Shown: positions 50,764-57,778 of the stretch, piece by piece | Layout of the letters: each line of letters starts with the position of its first letter | How positions within the stretch are numbered: the first letter of the stretch is position 1 | Assembly: GCF_016714275.1 (NCBI RefSeq) | Contig: NZ_JADJNP010000010.1 | Coordinates: forward strand, 1 to 64,000 | Origin: Tessaracoccus sp. | GTDB lineage: Bacteria > Actinomycetota > Actinomycetes > Propionibacteriales > Propionibacteriaceae | Direction of reading: 5' to 3' | DNA: 64,000 nucleotides | Program-made: the position numbers and the translations under genes | The notes under the pieces: model-generated | Seen by the model: the letters and a program-made list of their open reading frames with translations, nothing else | Told to the model about the DNA's origin: nothing | The model's database searches: none

Positions 50764-51000
50764 ATGAGCGACCACGCACACACCTGGGAGCCCCTCCAGG
50801 GGCACACGGCCCTCTACCTCTGCGCCTGCGGCACGGTGGGAAAACGCGACATTGCCCGTCGCGGCATCCACGCGCTCAAGACGAAGCGTGCCCCGTCAGA
50901 GTCCACGGTGGGTTTCTGTCATGGCGTGAGCACACAGAAGGCAAACGCCTTCATGGAGGAGAATTTCAACGGCTGGGCAGATTTCGGATCGCGCTACTAG
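50764..51000 (+). CDS. Small hypothetical protein
   Basis: 78 aa starting MSDHAHTWEPLQGH, with two close Cys (CACG) and His residues that could form a metal site. No family recognised. It converges on the peptidase gene, sharing a CTAG at the junction of the two stops. Confidence 0.6.
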   Translation: MSDHAHTWEPLQGHTALYLCACGTVGKRDIARRGIHALKTKRAPSESTVGFCHGVSTQKANAFMEENFNGWADFGSRY

Positions 51001-51674
51001 CGCCGACGAATCAGCCACACGCCCGCGAACGCGGCTGCGAGGCTCACTAGGGCGACGCCGCCCATCACCAGGGGCGACGGGCCTCCAGCGTCTTCGTAGG
51101 GCGCAGGCGCGTCATCTGAGGGCGTCGCCGCGGGGGATTGCTGGGTCCGATACCAAGGCAGAGCCATCGCGCCCGCCTCTGGCGTGATTTCGACGTGTGG
51201 ATGGTCGAGGTGCGGAACCGTGCCGGTGTAGGGCGCGAACCGCTCGGCGGGCGTCCGCGCGCCCGCGTTGAACTTGTAGCCCGCCCACACGATGAATTGG
51301 ACGCCGAAGCGCTCCGCGTTCGCCGCGAGGTAGTTGGCGATTTGATCCCCGTGCGCGTGATCCGGCTGGCGTCCGAGCTGGGCGACCATGAAATCAATCG
51401 CGCGACCCGCTTGGTGCATGTCCAGCCGTTGCGTGTCGAGCATCGGGCGCGAGCGTCCCGGCATGTATGTCTGCCGAATGAAGGGGAACCGCCCGACGAT
51501 GTGCGCGCGCAGCACGCGCAGTCCGGGGGTGATGGGGAGCTGTGTGCGCGTCGCGCCGCGATGCTCGGGCGGAACCTCGCTCCGCAGTGGGGCGTTGCGG
51601 TAGACGACGCGCGCACCGCGGCCTCCTGCGACGGCTTCGGGGCTCGGACTCCAAGGCGTGAAGGTGTCGGACAT
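50997..51674 (-). CDS. Membrane-anchored M15-like murein peptidase
   Basis: 225 aa. H87-x-x-G-R-A-I-D94 (MHQAGRAIDFM) and H158-P-H160-V-E fit the zinc-binding pattern of M15 D,D-/L,D-carboxypeptidases. A C-terminal membrane segment (PLVMGGVALVSLAAAFAGVW) follows a Pro-rich linker. It would cut peptide cross-links for entry or lysis. It is the only minus-strand gene in the structural block and has its own regulatory box 13 nt upstream. The ATG at 51674 was preferred to 51722. Confidence 0.7.
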   Translation of the reverse strand: MSDTFTPWSPSPEAVAGGRGARVVYRNAPLRSEVPPEHRGATRTQLPITPGLRVLRAHIVGRFPFIRQTYMPGRSRPMLDTQRLDMHQAGRAIDFMVAQLGRQPDHAHGDQIANYLAANAERFGVQFIVWAGYKFNAGARTPAERFAPYTGTVPHLDHPHVEITPEAGAMALPWYRTQQSPAATPSDDAPAPYEDAGGPSPLVMGGVALVSLAAAFAGVWLIRRR

Positions 51675-51686
51675 GGGGGGAGTCTG

Positions 51687-51706
51687 ACAGAAAAGACGCT
51701 TCTCCC
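51687..51706 (-). promoter_or_regulatory. Copy of the shared regulatory box
   Basis: GGAGAAGCGTCTTTTCTGTC on the minus strand, immediately upstream of the M15-like gene. It continues into CAGACTCC, so it merges with the second motif (CTGTCAGACTCC). Confidence 0.55.
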
Positions 51707-51760
51707 CGAAAGCGACAGCCACGGTTGACGGTTTCTATCGTCGTGAGCAACCTCTGCAAC

Positions 51761-52174
51761 ATGACACCCAAGCTCACCCTCCGCGGGACCGATGGCCTCG
51801 CAGAAGAACTCATGCACCACGCCCTTCTCGAAGACGGAGAAGAGGTTACGATCCTCGGGCCTTCAAGCCTTCAAGAGACGGTTGAGCACATCATGGAGTC
51901 GCGATGCTTCGACCCGACGACGGGCAACCTGTACTGCGGCTCAAACCGCACAATGAGCAAGTGGAGGCCCGCCGTGCAGCGGTTTACGGCTCGGGCGGTA
52001 AGGTCATGGATGTGGCTCAACGTCGAGGAGCACCGAGACGCGCGCACGGCCATCGTGAACCTCACGTCGCTCGCAGAAGCCTGCGCAAATCACTACGGAC
52101 AGGCGGACGAAGACGGGCCGCTGGACGATCCTGGGCACTGGATTTGGGAGTGCGCTGTGGAGTTTGAACAGTGA
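51761..52174 (+). CDS. Hypothetical protein leading array B
   Basis: 137 aa starting MTPKLTLRGTDGLAEEL. Helical and acidic, with no family recognised. Its end (DDPGHWIWECAVEFEQ) bears a faint likeness to the G-N-V-W-E-W-T end of the FGE-like protein; this may be chance. Its stop overlaps the GTG of unit B1. Alternative starts at 51725 (TTG) and 51743 (GTG) exist. Confidence 0.6.
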   Translation: MTPKLTLRGTDGLAEELMHHALLEDGEEVTILGPSSLQETVEHIMESRCFDPTTGNLYCGSNRTMSKWRPAVQRFTARAVRSWMWLNVEEHRDARTAIVNLTSLAEACANHYGQADEDGPLDDPGHWIWECAVEFEQ

Positions 52175-52314
52175 AACCCCACTTCTACCGCGGCGGGGGT
52201 TGGAGCAACAGCGTCCCGTCGAGGGTGCGCGCGGCCAATCGCAGCAGGTACGCCGTGTCCGATCGGCACAGCAACCTTGGGTTTCGTTGCGCGCGGGTGG
52301 AGGTGGGGCCGTGA
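52171..52314 (+). CDS. FGE/lectin C-terminal mini-gene, unit B1
   Basis: 47 aa, starting VKPHFYRGGGWSNS and ending LGFRCARVEVGP. It matches A2 and B3 between codons 11 and 41 except at first and second codon positions. GTG overlaps the stop of the 137-aa protein. Codon 2-6 region is unique. Confidence 0.8.
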   Translation: MKPHFYRGGGWSNSVPSRVRAANRSRYAVSDRHSNLGFRCARVEVGP

Positions 52315-52517
52315 CCGTTCAAGACATCATGCGCGCTGCAATCCTCGCAGAGACGCGATCGGCACTTCGGGACGCGGGCGGCAATCGCACGCGCACTGCA
52401 AAGGCGCTCAACCTCTCCAAACAAGCTCTGTACGGGCGGCTGGAGATGTTCCCCGAACTCGTGAGGGAGTTTCCGGCAACGCAGGGCAGGCCCGAGAAGC
52501 GCGGGAGCGAGACGTGA
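52311..52517 (+). CDS. Fis-type HTH protein inserted in array B
   Basis: 68 aa. Residues about 18-45 (ALRDAGGNRTRTAKALNLSK then QALYGRL) form a Fis-like helix-turn-helix. It overlaps both neighbouring mini-genes by GTGA. Its place within the array suggests it regulates the array or is itself mobile with the cassettes (inference). Confidence 0.7.
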   Translation: MTVQDIMRAAILAETRSALRDAGGNRTRTAKALNLSKQALYGRLEMFPELVREFPATQGRPEKRGSET

Positions 52518-52657
52518 CGTTCTGCGTCTACTTCGGCGGAAGCTGTTTTTCGACCCTTGTGTCGAGGTTGCCTACAGCCAATCACGACAGGGGAGACGTG
52601 TTCTCTTGGGGCCTCAGCCTCGGGTTTCGTTGCGCGCGTCTGGAGGTCGGGCCGTGA
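52514..52657 (+). CDS. FGE/lectin C-terminal mini-gene, unit B2
   Basis: 47 aa, starting VTFCVYFGGSCFS and ending LGFRCARLEVGP. The first part is diverged (F-G-G-S-C replaces R-G-G-S-W), while the last 12 residues are conserved. GTG start overlaps the HTH gene. Confidence 0.75.
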   Translation: MTFCVYFGGSCFSTLVSRLPTANHDRGDVFSWGLSLGFRCARLEVGP

Positions 52658-52797
52658 TCGCACGCGTCCTCCGCGGCGGGAGTTGGGTCAGCAACGTCCC
52701 GTCGTGGGTGCGCGCGGCCAATCGCTTCAGGAACGCCGTGTCCGATCGGTTCTTCAGCCTTGGGTTTCGTTGCGCGCGCGTGGAGGTGGGACCGTGA
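52654..52797 (+). CDS. FGE/lectin C-terminal mini-gene, unit B3
   Basis: 47 aa, starting VIARVLRGGSWVSN and ending LGFRCARVEVGP: the closest to the canonical FGE C-terminus. Codons 1-5 are identical to A2. Beyond codon 41 it has two silent third-position differences from A2 and B1, unlike the core. Confidence 0.8.
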   Translation: MIARVLRGGSWVSNVPSWVRAANRFRNAVSDRFFSLGFRCARVEVGP

Positions 52798-52922
52798 TTA
52801 TTGTTGCGCGTGGCTGTTCTTGGCATCGAACAGGGTGGTGGAAACCTTGCATCGCATACAGCACCACGTCAGCTTTTAGCGGAACAGGCTTGCGCGTGCG
52901 ACGATTGGAGGTGGGGCCGTGA
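52794..52922 (+). CDS. FGE/lectin C-terminal mini-gene, unit B4
   Basis: 42 aa, starting VIIVARGCSWHRTG and ending LRVRRLEVGP. Shortest unit, missing several residues in the middle; G-F-R-C-A-R is replaced by G-L-R-V-R-R. Still ends L-E-V-G-P and overlaps both neighbours. Confidence 0.7.
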   Translation: MIIVARGCSWHRTGWWKPCIAYSTTSAFSGTGLRVRRLEVGP

Positions 52923-53059
52923 CGCTCTATACCTACCGCGGCAAGAGCTGGGGTAGCGTTTTTCCGTGGTCGCTCATGGCTCATCGCATCGGCGGGGTTG
53001 TGTCTGATCGGTTCTACAATCTCGGGTTTCACTGTGTACGGCTGGAGGTGGGGCCGTGA
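52919..53059 (+). CDS. FGE/lectin C-terminal mini-gene, unit B5
   Basis: 46 aa, starting VTLYTYRGKSWGS and ending LGFHCVRLEVGP. It keeps V-S-D-R-F-Y-N like B1 and B3, but many third positions differ, so it is an older copy than B1/B3/A2. Confidence 0.75.
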   Translation: MTLYTYRGKSWGSVFPWSLMAHRIGGVVSDRFYNLGFHCVRLEVGP

Positions 53060-53199
53060 GGTATCGCATCGGCAGTGAAACCATCCTCGGTCAAAGCTGG
53101 CGTAGACTGCGCGCCGAGTACCGCGGCTTCACTTGCGAGAAGGATCTACCAGGGAACGACCGAGGCTTGCGCGTAATGCGCATGGAGGTCGGACCATGA
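53056..53199 (+). CDS. FGE/lectin C-terminal mini-gene, unit B6
   Basis: 47 aa, starting VRYRIGSETILGQSW and ending GLRVMRMEVGP. The R-G-G-S-W motif is reduced to G-Q-S-W. Ends with CCATGA instead of CCGTGA, so the next frame starts with ATG. Confidence 0.7.
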   Translation: MRYRIGSETILGQSWRRLRAEYRGFTCEKDLPGNDRGLRVMRMEVGP

Positions 53200-53315
53200 C
53201 GCTCAAAATAGTTCCCATCACGATCACTGAGGCGCGACGCTTGGAGGTCGAGCCGCGCGCCGAGAACCTCCCGCTGCTAGCCGCGATGGACAATCGACGT
53301 ACAGAAAAGCCCTAG
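53196..53315 (+). CDS. Short frame closing array B, degenerate relative
   Basis: 39 aa, starting MTLKIVPITITEARRLEVEP. R-R-L-E-V-E-P looks like the mini-gene terminus with Gly changed to Glu and the stop lost. Its opening also resembles the start of the XRE-like protein after array A (VKLTIIPVSPIA). It may be a truncated regulator. Confidence 0.5.
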   Translation: MTLKIVPITITEARRLEVEPRAENLPLLAAMDNRRTEKP

Positions 53316-53351
53316 AAAACAGGCACAGCGCAAGAAAAGTATCCACCGCGC

Positions 53352-53380
53352 TTGACTCTTTTGTGGGGGCGATCTAGGTT
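53352..53380 (+). promoter_or_regulatory. Sigma70-type promoter
   Basis: TTGACT (53352-53357) and TAGGTT (53375-53380) are separated by 17 nt. It lies 40 nt upstream of the GTG at 53420, in the 104-nt gap after array B, and would start a new transcription unit. Confidence 0.6.
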
Positions 53381-53419
53381 TAGTTCACCGGGGCAGAGAA
53401 CGCGCCGGATGGAGCACTC

Positions 53420-53704
53420 GTGAAACTCATCGACAGCCTTCGGGTACAGCTCATGTCTCTGATGGCAATTCACCCCGTCATCGCCTACAAACTGTTCTCC
53501 GAAGTGTGGGGGCAGGTTCGCGAGACGAACGGCGAGATTGCCTACATCCACCTTCGGACGCTGGAGGACCGCGAAATCGCGGTGCTGTTCGCGGGCGGCT
53601 TCATCCGCGGCGGCGAAGGGTTCGAGAAGACCGTGGAGCCTATCGTCGTGGATGCGATTCAAGAGTGCGTCCAGGGCGTCAACACCAGCATGGAGATTGT
53701 GTGA
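53420..53704 (+). CDS. Small hypothetical protein
   Basis: 94 aa starting MKLIDSLRVQLMSLMA (GTG start, GGAG 6 nt upstream). Hydrophobic N-terminal helix but probably soluble. No family recognised. Overlaps the next gene (TGATG). Confidence 0.6.
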   Translation: MKLIDSLRVQLMSLMAIHPVIAYKLFSEVWGQVRETNGEIAYIHLRTLEDREIAVLFAGGFIRGGEGFEKTVEPIVVDAIQECVQGVNTSMEIV

Positions 53705-53925
53705 TGAACGATCTGCGAGTTCTCGACGGCGACGAGGTGCTCTACGAAAGCACCATTTCTACAGGGAGTGCGCGAGACGCGCGCAAGGTGTCCAAGACCG
53801 TCGCGGCGCTCTACGCGCTCGGCGGTCGTGTGGAGGTCCGCACGTCGCGCGGCTGGGAACCGCGACGGGTGATTCAGACAAGCCGCTGGCGGTACTACAC
53901 ACGAACCGTGCGAGGTGTGCTGTGA
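53704..53925 (+). CDS. Small hypothetical protein
   Basis: 73 aa starting MNDLRVLDGDEVLYES, an alpha/beta pattern with a basic end (RWRYYTRTVRGVL). No family recognised. Coupled to both neighbours by overlapping stops and starts. Confidence 0.6.
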   Translation: MNDLRVLDGDEVLYESTISTGSARDARKVSKTVAALYALGGRVEVRTSRGWEPRRVIQTSRWRYYTRTVRGVL

Positions 53926-54119
53926 CCGGAGAATTCTCAGGCGCGAAGGGACTGCGGGCACGCATCTACGTTTACGACGCGGCGGCGCGCGTTGGGACAC
54001 CAGACGAGCGGTATGGCGGCTTCTACCCCGACCGTCCGTTGGTCGCCTATCTGCTCGACAAGCGAGAGGCGCAGGGCGACCGCAAGGCCGGGGATGTGCT
54101 CCGCGCTGCGGGGCTGTAG
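53922..54119 (+). CDS. Small hypothetical protein
   Basis: 65 aa, GTG start overlapping the previous stop. Beginning VTGEFSGAKGLRARIYVYD, ending in a basic helix (DKREAQGDRKAGDVLRAAGL). No family recognised. Confidence 0.55.
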   Translation: MTGEFSGAKGLRARIYVYDAAARVGTPDERYGGFYPDRPLVAYLLDKREAQGDRKAGDVLRAAGL

Positions 54120-54137
54120 ACTCTAACGGAGGTCAAG

Positions 54138-54356
54138 ATGGTGGACGTGGAGCCTTCTGAGCGAACGCTCATCGGGATTCCGGTCGTGGACGAGCGGCGC
54201 AACCTCCGTTTCGTCTACGCCCGTCCCGAGGGCATTGACTCCCCCGAGGGGGAAATGGTGCTCGGTGAGGCGTGGGAAAACGCCACGGGCGACACTCTCA
54301 TTCAACTGCGTGGGATGGCCGTGTTCCGCGCCCTCCGCGTCCCACCCGCCCCCTGA
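54138..54356 (+). CDS. Small hypothetical protein
   Basis: 72 aa starting MVDVEPSERTLIGIPVV, beta-rich and acidic; GGAGG lies upstream. No family recognised. Confidence 0.55.
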   Translation: MVDVEPSERTLIGIPVVDERRNLRFVYARPEGIDSPEGEMVLGEAWENATGDTLIQLRGMAVFRALRVPPAP

Positions 54357-54357
54357 A

Positions 54358-54399
54358 ATAGAAAACTCTCTTTCCTGTGGCCCACAGGCGCGGTAGGTT
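54358..54399 (+). promoter_or_regulatory. Regulatory box with TAGGTT promoter element
   Basis: AGAAAACTCTCTTTCCTG, then TAGGTT at 54394-54399, and the ATG at 54406 only 6 nt later. The same TAGGTT/short-gap arrangement precedes the 2413-aa gene on the other strand. Confidence 0.55.
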
Positions 54400-54405
54400 C
54401 CGCGC

Positions 54406-55410
54406 ATGGGTCGATCCTACACAAACGGCAAGCCTCGGGTCTACGCACGCGAAAAGCTCCCCATGCTCCGCGGGCGCAACGCGGAGTTGATGGCGCTTTT
54501 GAACCACGACGTTCCGGTCGTGTTTCCCGAGGGTGATGCCGCGTTCCTGGCGGCGGCGTTCCTCGGATTCACGTCCTTTTCGGACGGCTGGACTGAGAAC
54601 ACCACCGAGGGCGTACTGACGCAGCCATTCCACGAGGTTGGGCTGTTTCAGGTGCCTGCGGGTGCGCGTTCTGGCCCCGCTCCGAACACCGCAGGCAACG
54701 CCGCGTACAGCGCGCTCGCAGCCTCCGAGCCGGTCAAGCGATGCCTCGGCGGGCGCGCGGCGACCACGGCCCCGAACGGCTGGAAAGCGGCACATGCCGA
54801 TCAAGTGGCGGTGGGCATCGCGAACCTCCGCCGAGACGAGGCGACGCTGCGCGCAATGCTTCCCACGGGCCTCGCGGGCGACGCTCGCGGCTGGAGCTAC
54901 TGGCGCGTCGCCACGATGTTTACAGCGTTCTCCCGCGGACCTGGGCAGGCAAAGGCTGTGCTGATGCCGTTCGCCGCCGAACTCGCGCGCACCGACGAAG
55001 CCCGCCGCTGGCGGAAGTTTCGCGAGCTTGTGGTGCAGGCCATTGGCTCGGGCGCGACGGGAATCGGCGCGCGGCAGGGCAAGATGGGCGCGGCCTACGC
55101 CATCGTCCGCACCGAACAGAAACTCGAAAGCGGCGTGCTCGCGGCGCAACAGCTCGGCCTCGCAGGCGCGGGGGGCTTCACCGAGCGGTACGTCTCGCCG
55201 GGAGATGATCCCGCCGAGGACGCCATCGCGCGCTGTGCCTACGGAGTGTCGGCGGTGAGCGTGGCACAGGCGGCGGTCGAGACGGCTGCAAACGTCGCGA
55301 CCATCGCGACCGACGCGGCCTCTACGGGCGGCGGTAAGGTGGTTCTCGGGGTACTGAGTGCGCTCGCTGTCGGCGGCGGCGGGATTGCGCTCTACAGGAG
55401 CGGCAAATGA
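54406..55410 (+). CDS. Membrane-anchored lysozyme-like protein (putative)
   Basis: 334 aa. HEVGLFQVPAG near residue 76 resembles the Glu/G-L-Q region of transglycosylase/lysozyme folds, but the fold is not certain. One C-terminal membrane segment (VVLGVLSALAVGGGGIALYR). Leads the unit from 54406 to 57077 and could open the cell wall at entry. Confidence 0.5.
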   Translation: MGRSYTNGKPRVYAREKLPMLRGRNAELMALLNHDVPVVFPEGDAAFLAAAFLGFTSFSDGWTENTTEGVLTQPFHEVGLFQVPAGARSGPAPNTAGNAAYSALAASEPVKRCLGGRAATTAPNGWKAAHADQVAVGIANLRRDEATLRAMLPTGLAGDARGWSYWRVATMFTAFSRGPGQAKAVLMPFAAELARTDEARRWRKFRELVVQAIGSGATGIGARQGKMGAAYAIVRTEQKLESGVLAAQQLGLAGAGGFTERYVSPGDDPAEDAIARCAYGVSAVSVAQAAVETAANVATIATDAASTGGGKVVLGVLSALAVGGGGIALYRSGK

Positions 55411-55796
55411 GCGACGAACACGGCGACCTCGATCTCCGGGCCGAAATGCTGGGCGAGGACACTCGGAGGGCGCTGGGCGTGCTCGCGCTTCTCAAGGCGC
55501 GGAAGGAAGCCGCGGGACGGCTGGAAGCGACCGAAAAGCAGGCCGACCACGCGCACGACACCGCGCACCGAGCGCTCGCGCTCGCAGAGCGCACCAGGGA
55601 TGACGTTGACGCGCTCACGAAGGCTGCGGCGGGCGATTTGAGCGCGCTTCGGTCGGAGGTGCTCACCGTCTCGCTGATGGCGCTTGGCGCGCTCCTGGGC
55701 GTCTACATCCTCGGGCAGATGGCGCAGGCGCAAGCCGGCGCGATCGAAAACCTCAACGAAGAACTGCGCGCCTTGCGCGCTGAGGTGGCGCGATGA
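55407..55796 (+). CDS. Coiled-coil membrane protein
   Basis: 129 aa. Charged helical first 85 residues (GRLEATEKQADHAHDTAHRA), then one membrane segment (TVSLMALGALLGVYILG) and a short helical tail. Likely a virion membrane or lysis accessory protein. Overlaps both neighbours by ATGA. Confidence 0.6.
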   Translation: MSDEHGDLDLRAEMLGEDTRRALGVLALLKARKEAAGRLEATEKQADHAHDTAHRALALAERTRDDVDALTKAAAGDLSALRSEVLTVSLMALGALLGVYILGQMAQAQAGAIENLNEELRALRAEVAR

Positions 55797-55990
55797 CAAA
55801 GGAGTGGCTCAAGGCATTTGGCTTTGTGCTGGGCGGCGCGGCGGTGCTGGGCTTCGTCGGGTACAAACTCGGCCATCCGTTCGTCGGAATCGGGCTCGGC
55901 ATCGGTGCAGGCATGGCGATCAACTACAAGCGTGAGTGTCCGGTGTGCATGGCACACCTTGCGGCGCTTCGCGCGGGAACGGGTGCGTGA
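55793..55990 (+). CDS. Small two-pass membrane protein
   Basis: 65 aa with two hydrophobic segments (FGFVLGGAAVLGFVGYKLG and FVGIGLGIGAGMAINY) and a CPVC pair near the end. Holin-like size and topology, but equally a virion membrane protein. Confidence 0.55.
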   Translation: MTKEWLKAFGFVLGGAAVLGFVGYKLGHPFVGIGLGIGAGMAINYKRECPVCMAHLAALRAGTGA

Positions 55991-56538
55991 TGGAAACCTT
56001 TGACGAAGCGATCCGGTTCCTCTCGGAACTATGCGACGAGCACAACGCCATGATGCGGTCGAAGCATTGGCTTCCGACGGGCGGCAACCGCGAGATGCAC
56101 GAGCGGCGTGAACTCGGCATCTGTGATGCCCTTGTGATCCTGCGAGAGCACAACGACATGCAGGAGGGGCGCATTGAAAGCCTGACGGCTGCGCTCAACG
56201 AACGGGACGACGAGCAAGAGCACGTTGACGTGTTCGCGGACGAGCCAGAAGACAAGGGCAAGGCCACGGATTTCGGAGACGAAACCGAGGCGATGGAGCG
56301 GTTCGAGAAGGCACAACGCGAAGCCGACACGGGCAAGGCACCCGCGGAGAAGACCGACAACTGTGAAGCCTGCGGCCAACCGATTCGCGAACACACCACC
56401 GACGAACTCGCGGACTGCATGACGATGACCGAGATGGGCTACAAGCGCGAGACGGCGGGTGAACCCGAGAGCGAATCCTGCGCTCCCTGCGCTGCGGCGC
56501 GTGCTGCGGCTGCGGCTGACGCCGCGCTGGAGGGCTGA
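55990..56538 (+). CDS. Acidic protein with CxxC pairs
   Basis: 182 aa. Helical N-terminal part, then a strongly acidic region, and CEAC plus CAPC pairs in the C-terminal third, which could bind zinc. No family recognised. The ATG overlaps the previous stop. Confidence 0.6.
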   Translation: METFDEAIRFLSELCDEHNAMMRSKHWLPTGGNREMHERRELGICDALVILREHNDMQEGRIESLTAALNERDDEQEHVDVFADEPEDKGKATDFGDETEAMERFEKAQREADTGKAPAEKTDNCEACGQPIREHTTDELADCMTMTEMGYKRETAGEPESESCAPCAAARAAAAADAALEG

Positions 56539-57077
56539 TGGAAGCCGAGAAGCCTTTGGACCTGTCTCTGATGGAGGCCATCGCGGAAGCGCGACGCGCG
56601 GGCGGTCTTGTGCCCTGGCGCGAGGGCAAGCTCACGGGAGAGGTGGACGGAAACGGGGCGATCCGCGGCGTAAAGCGCGAATGGATCATGCCTGAGTGGG
56701 GAAAGCGTCTTTTCTCACATGAGCTTGTCAAGGGACAGCTCGGCAAGGCCACCGTGCGCGGCGCGATCCGCGGCGGCGCGGTCATCCTCGGCGGCATGGC
56801 CGGATACCGTTTCGGCGCTCGCTCCGCGCGCATGGTCCAGGGCGCTGTGATCGGCATTGGCGTTGGCGAGCTTCTGGCCGAGGTGTTTACGTCCCTCTGG
56901 ATGGCTCACGAGCGGGCTGAGAAGGCCGAACGCGTCGAAGGTGAGATGAAGGGCGCTCGACCGACACAGCCGACCCGCAGAAGCCTCTCCCAGCCCGTGC
57001 GCGGGCAGCTTCCCCAGCCACAACCTCAACCTCGGATCGTCGCCGTTGCGCGCGGCGGACCCTCTGCCATCGCATGA
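56538..57077 (+). CDS. Membrane-associated hypothetical protein
   Basis: 179 aa. A middle hydrophobic, Gly-rich region (GGAVILGGMAGYRFGA, VQGAVIGIGVGELLAEV) could span or line a membrane. The tail is Pro/Gln-rich and basic. No family recognised. Confidence 0.55.
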   Translation: MEAEKPLDLSLMEAIAEARRAGGLVPWREGKLTGEVDGNGAIRGVKREWIMPEWGKRLFSHELVKGQLGKATVRGAIRGGAVILGGMAGYRFGARSARMVQGAVIGIGVGELLAEVFTSLWMAHERAEKAERVEGEMKGARPTQPTRRSLSQPVRGQLPQPQPQPRIVAVARGGPSAIA

Positions 57078-57490
57078 GCACCCAAAAAACACTTCTGATC
57101 GTGGGCGGCGGCGTTGCGGGCCTCGCGGTGCTCTCCGTCGTGGCGTTTCTCGTCGCGCAGAGGATCGTGCGGGATGCCGCACAGTCCGCAGTCCAGAACG
57201 CAGCCGGTGCCGTGGTGCGCGACGCCGTTCGTGCAGGGCAGGGGATTGCCAATTCGTTCCCCGGCTCGCGCGACGTGCGAGAAGAGGCGCTTCAGGCCAT
57301 CGCGAACTCGCGATTGCGCTTCGGGGAACTCCGAAGCGTCCGCACGCCCGAGGAGTGCGCGGCGCGTGGCGGGCGGTGGGGATGGCCCGAGGACGGAACT
57401 CGGGGCGGTAGGCAGGGTTGTCAACTCACCGGCACAACCAGCACGGCGCTCTACATCCCGACTCCACAACCACCCACACAGAGAGCCTGA
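57074..57490 (+). CDS. Single-pass membrane protein
   Basis: 138 aa. N-terminal membrane segment (LLIVGGGVAGLAVLSVVAFL), an Ala-rich helix, and a C-terminal part with two Cys that could form a disulfide. Overlaps the previous gene by ATGA. Confidence 0.6.
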   Translation: MSTQKTLLIVGGGVAGLAVLSVVAFLVAQRIVRDAAQSAVQNAAGAVVRDAVRAGQGIANSFPGSRDVREEALQAIANSRLRFGELRSVRTPEECAARGGRWGWPEDGTRGGRQGCQLTGTTSTALYIPTPQPPTQRA

Positions 57491-57493
57491 AGA

Positions 57494-57778
57494 ATGAAAA
57501 GCACCGTTCGCTTCGCCCTGGTGAACGTCGGAGCGAACCCGATCACGGCAATGGACGTGCAAAGGTCCATCGGCGGGCTCTACGTCCCCGATGACGCGAT
57601 GAACACGGCCATCGCCGCGAAACTCCCGCTCGCCGCGAGTGGGAACATCGACATTGAATACACGCGCCCCATTGGCGATTCGCTACAGGTGAACATCACC
57701 AGCGCGCTCGGGGCCGATGTGGAATGGGCGTACTACATCGACACGCAGGGCACACAAAGCGGGCCGGTGCCGTCGTGA
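57494..57778 (+). CDS. Hypothetical beta-rich protein
   Basis: 94 aa starting MKSTVRFALVNVGANPI. Beta-rich, no membrane segment. It lies directly before the fibre-like gene and overlaps it by GTGA, so it may be a spike partner. Confidence 0.6.
   Translation: MKSTVRFALVNVGANPITAMDVQRSIGGLYVPDDAMNTAIAAKLPLAASGNIDIEYTRPIGDSLQVNITSALGADVEWAYYIDTQGTQSGPVPS

Larger units (their letters stand above)
52171..53199 (+). repeat. Array B: six FGE/lectin C-terminal mini-genes with an HTH gene
   Basis: Units B1-B6 of 129-144 nt, each ending GAGGT(G/C)GG(G/A)CC(G/A)TGA and each overlapping the next start by 4 nt. One 207-nt Fis-type HTH gene is inserted between B1 and B2 with the same overlaps. The array has the same design as array A on the opposite strand 33 kb away. 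Confidence 0.88.

Noticed and set aside
52171..53199. Integron cassette array
   Set aside because: The units lack attC-like imperfect palindromes between them, overlap as coding sequence, and no tyrosine integrase is visible.
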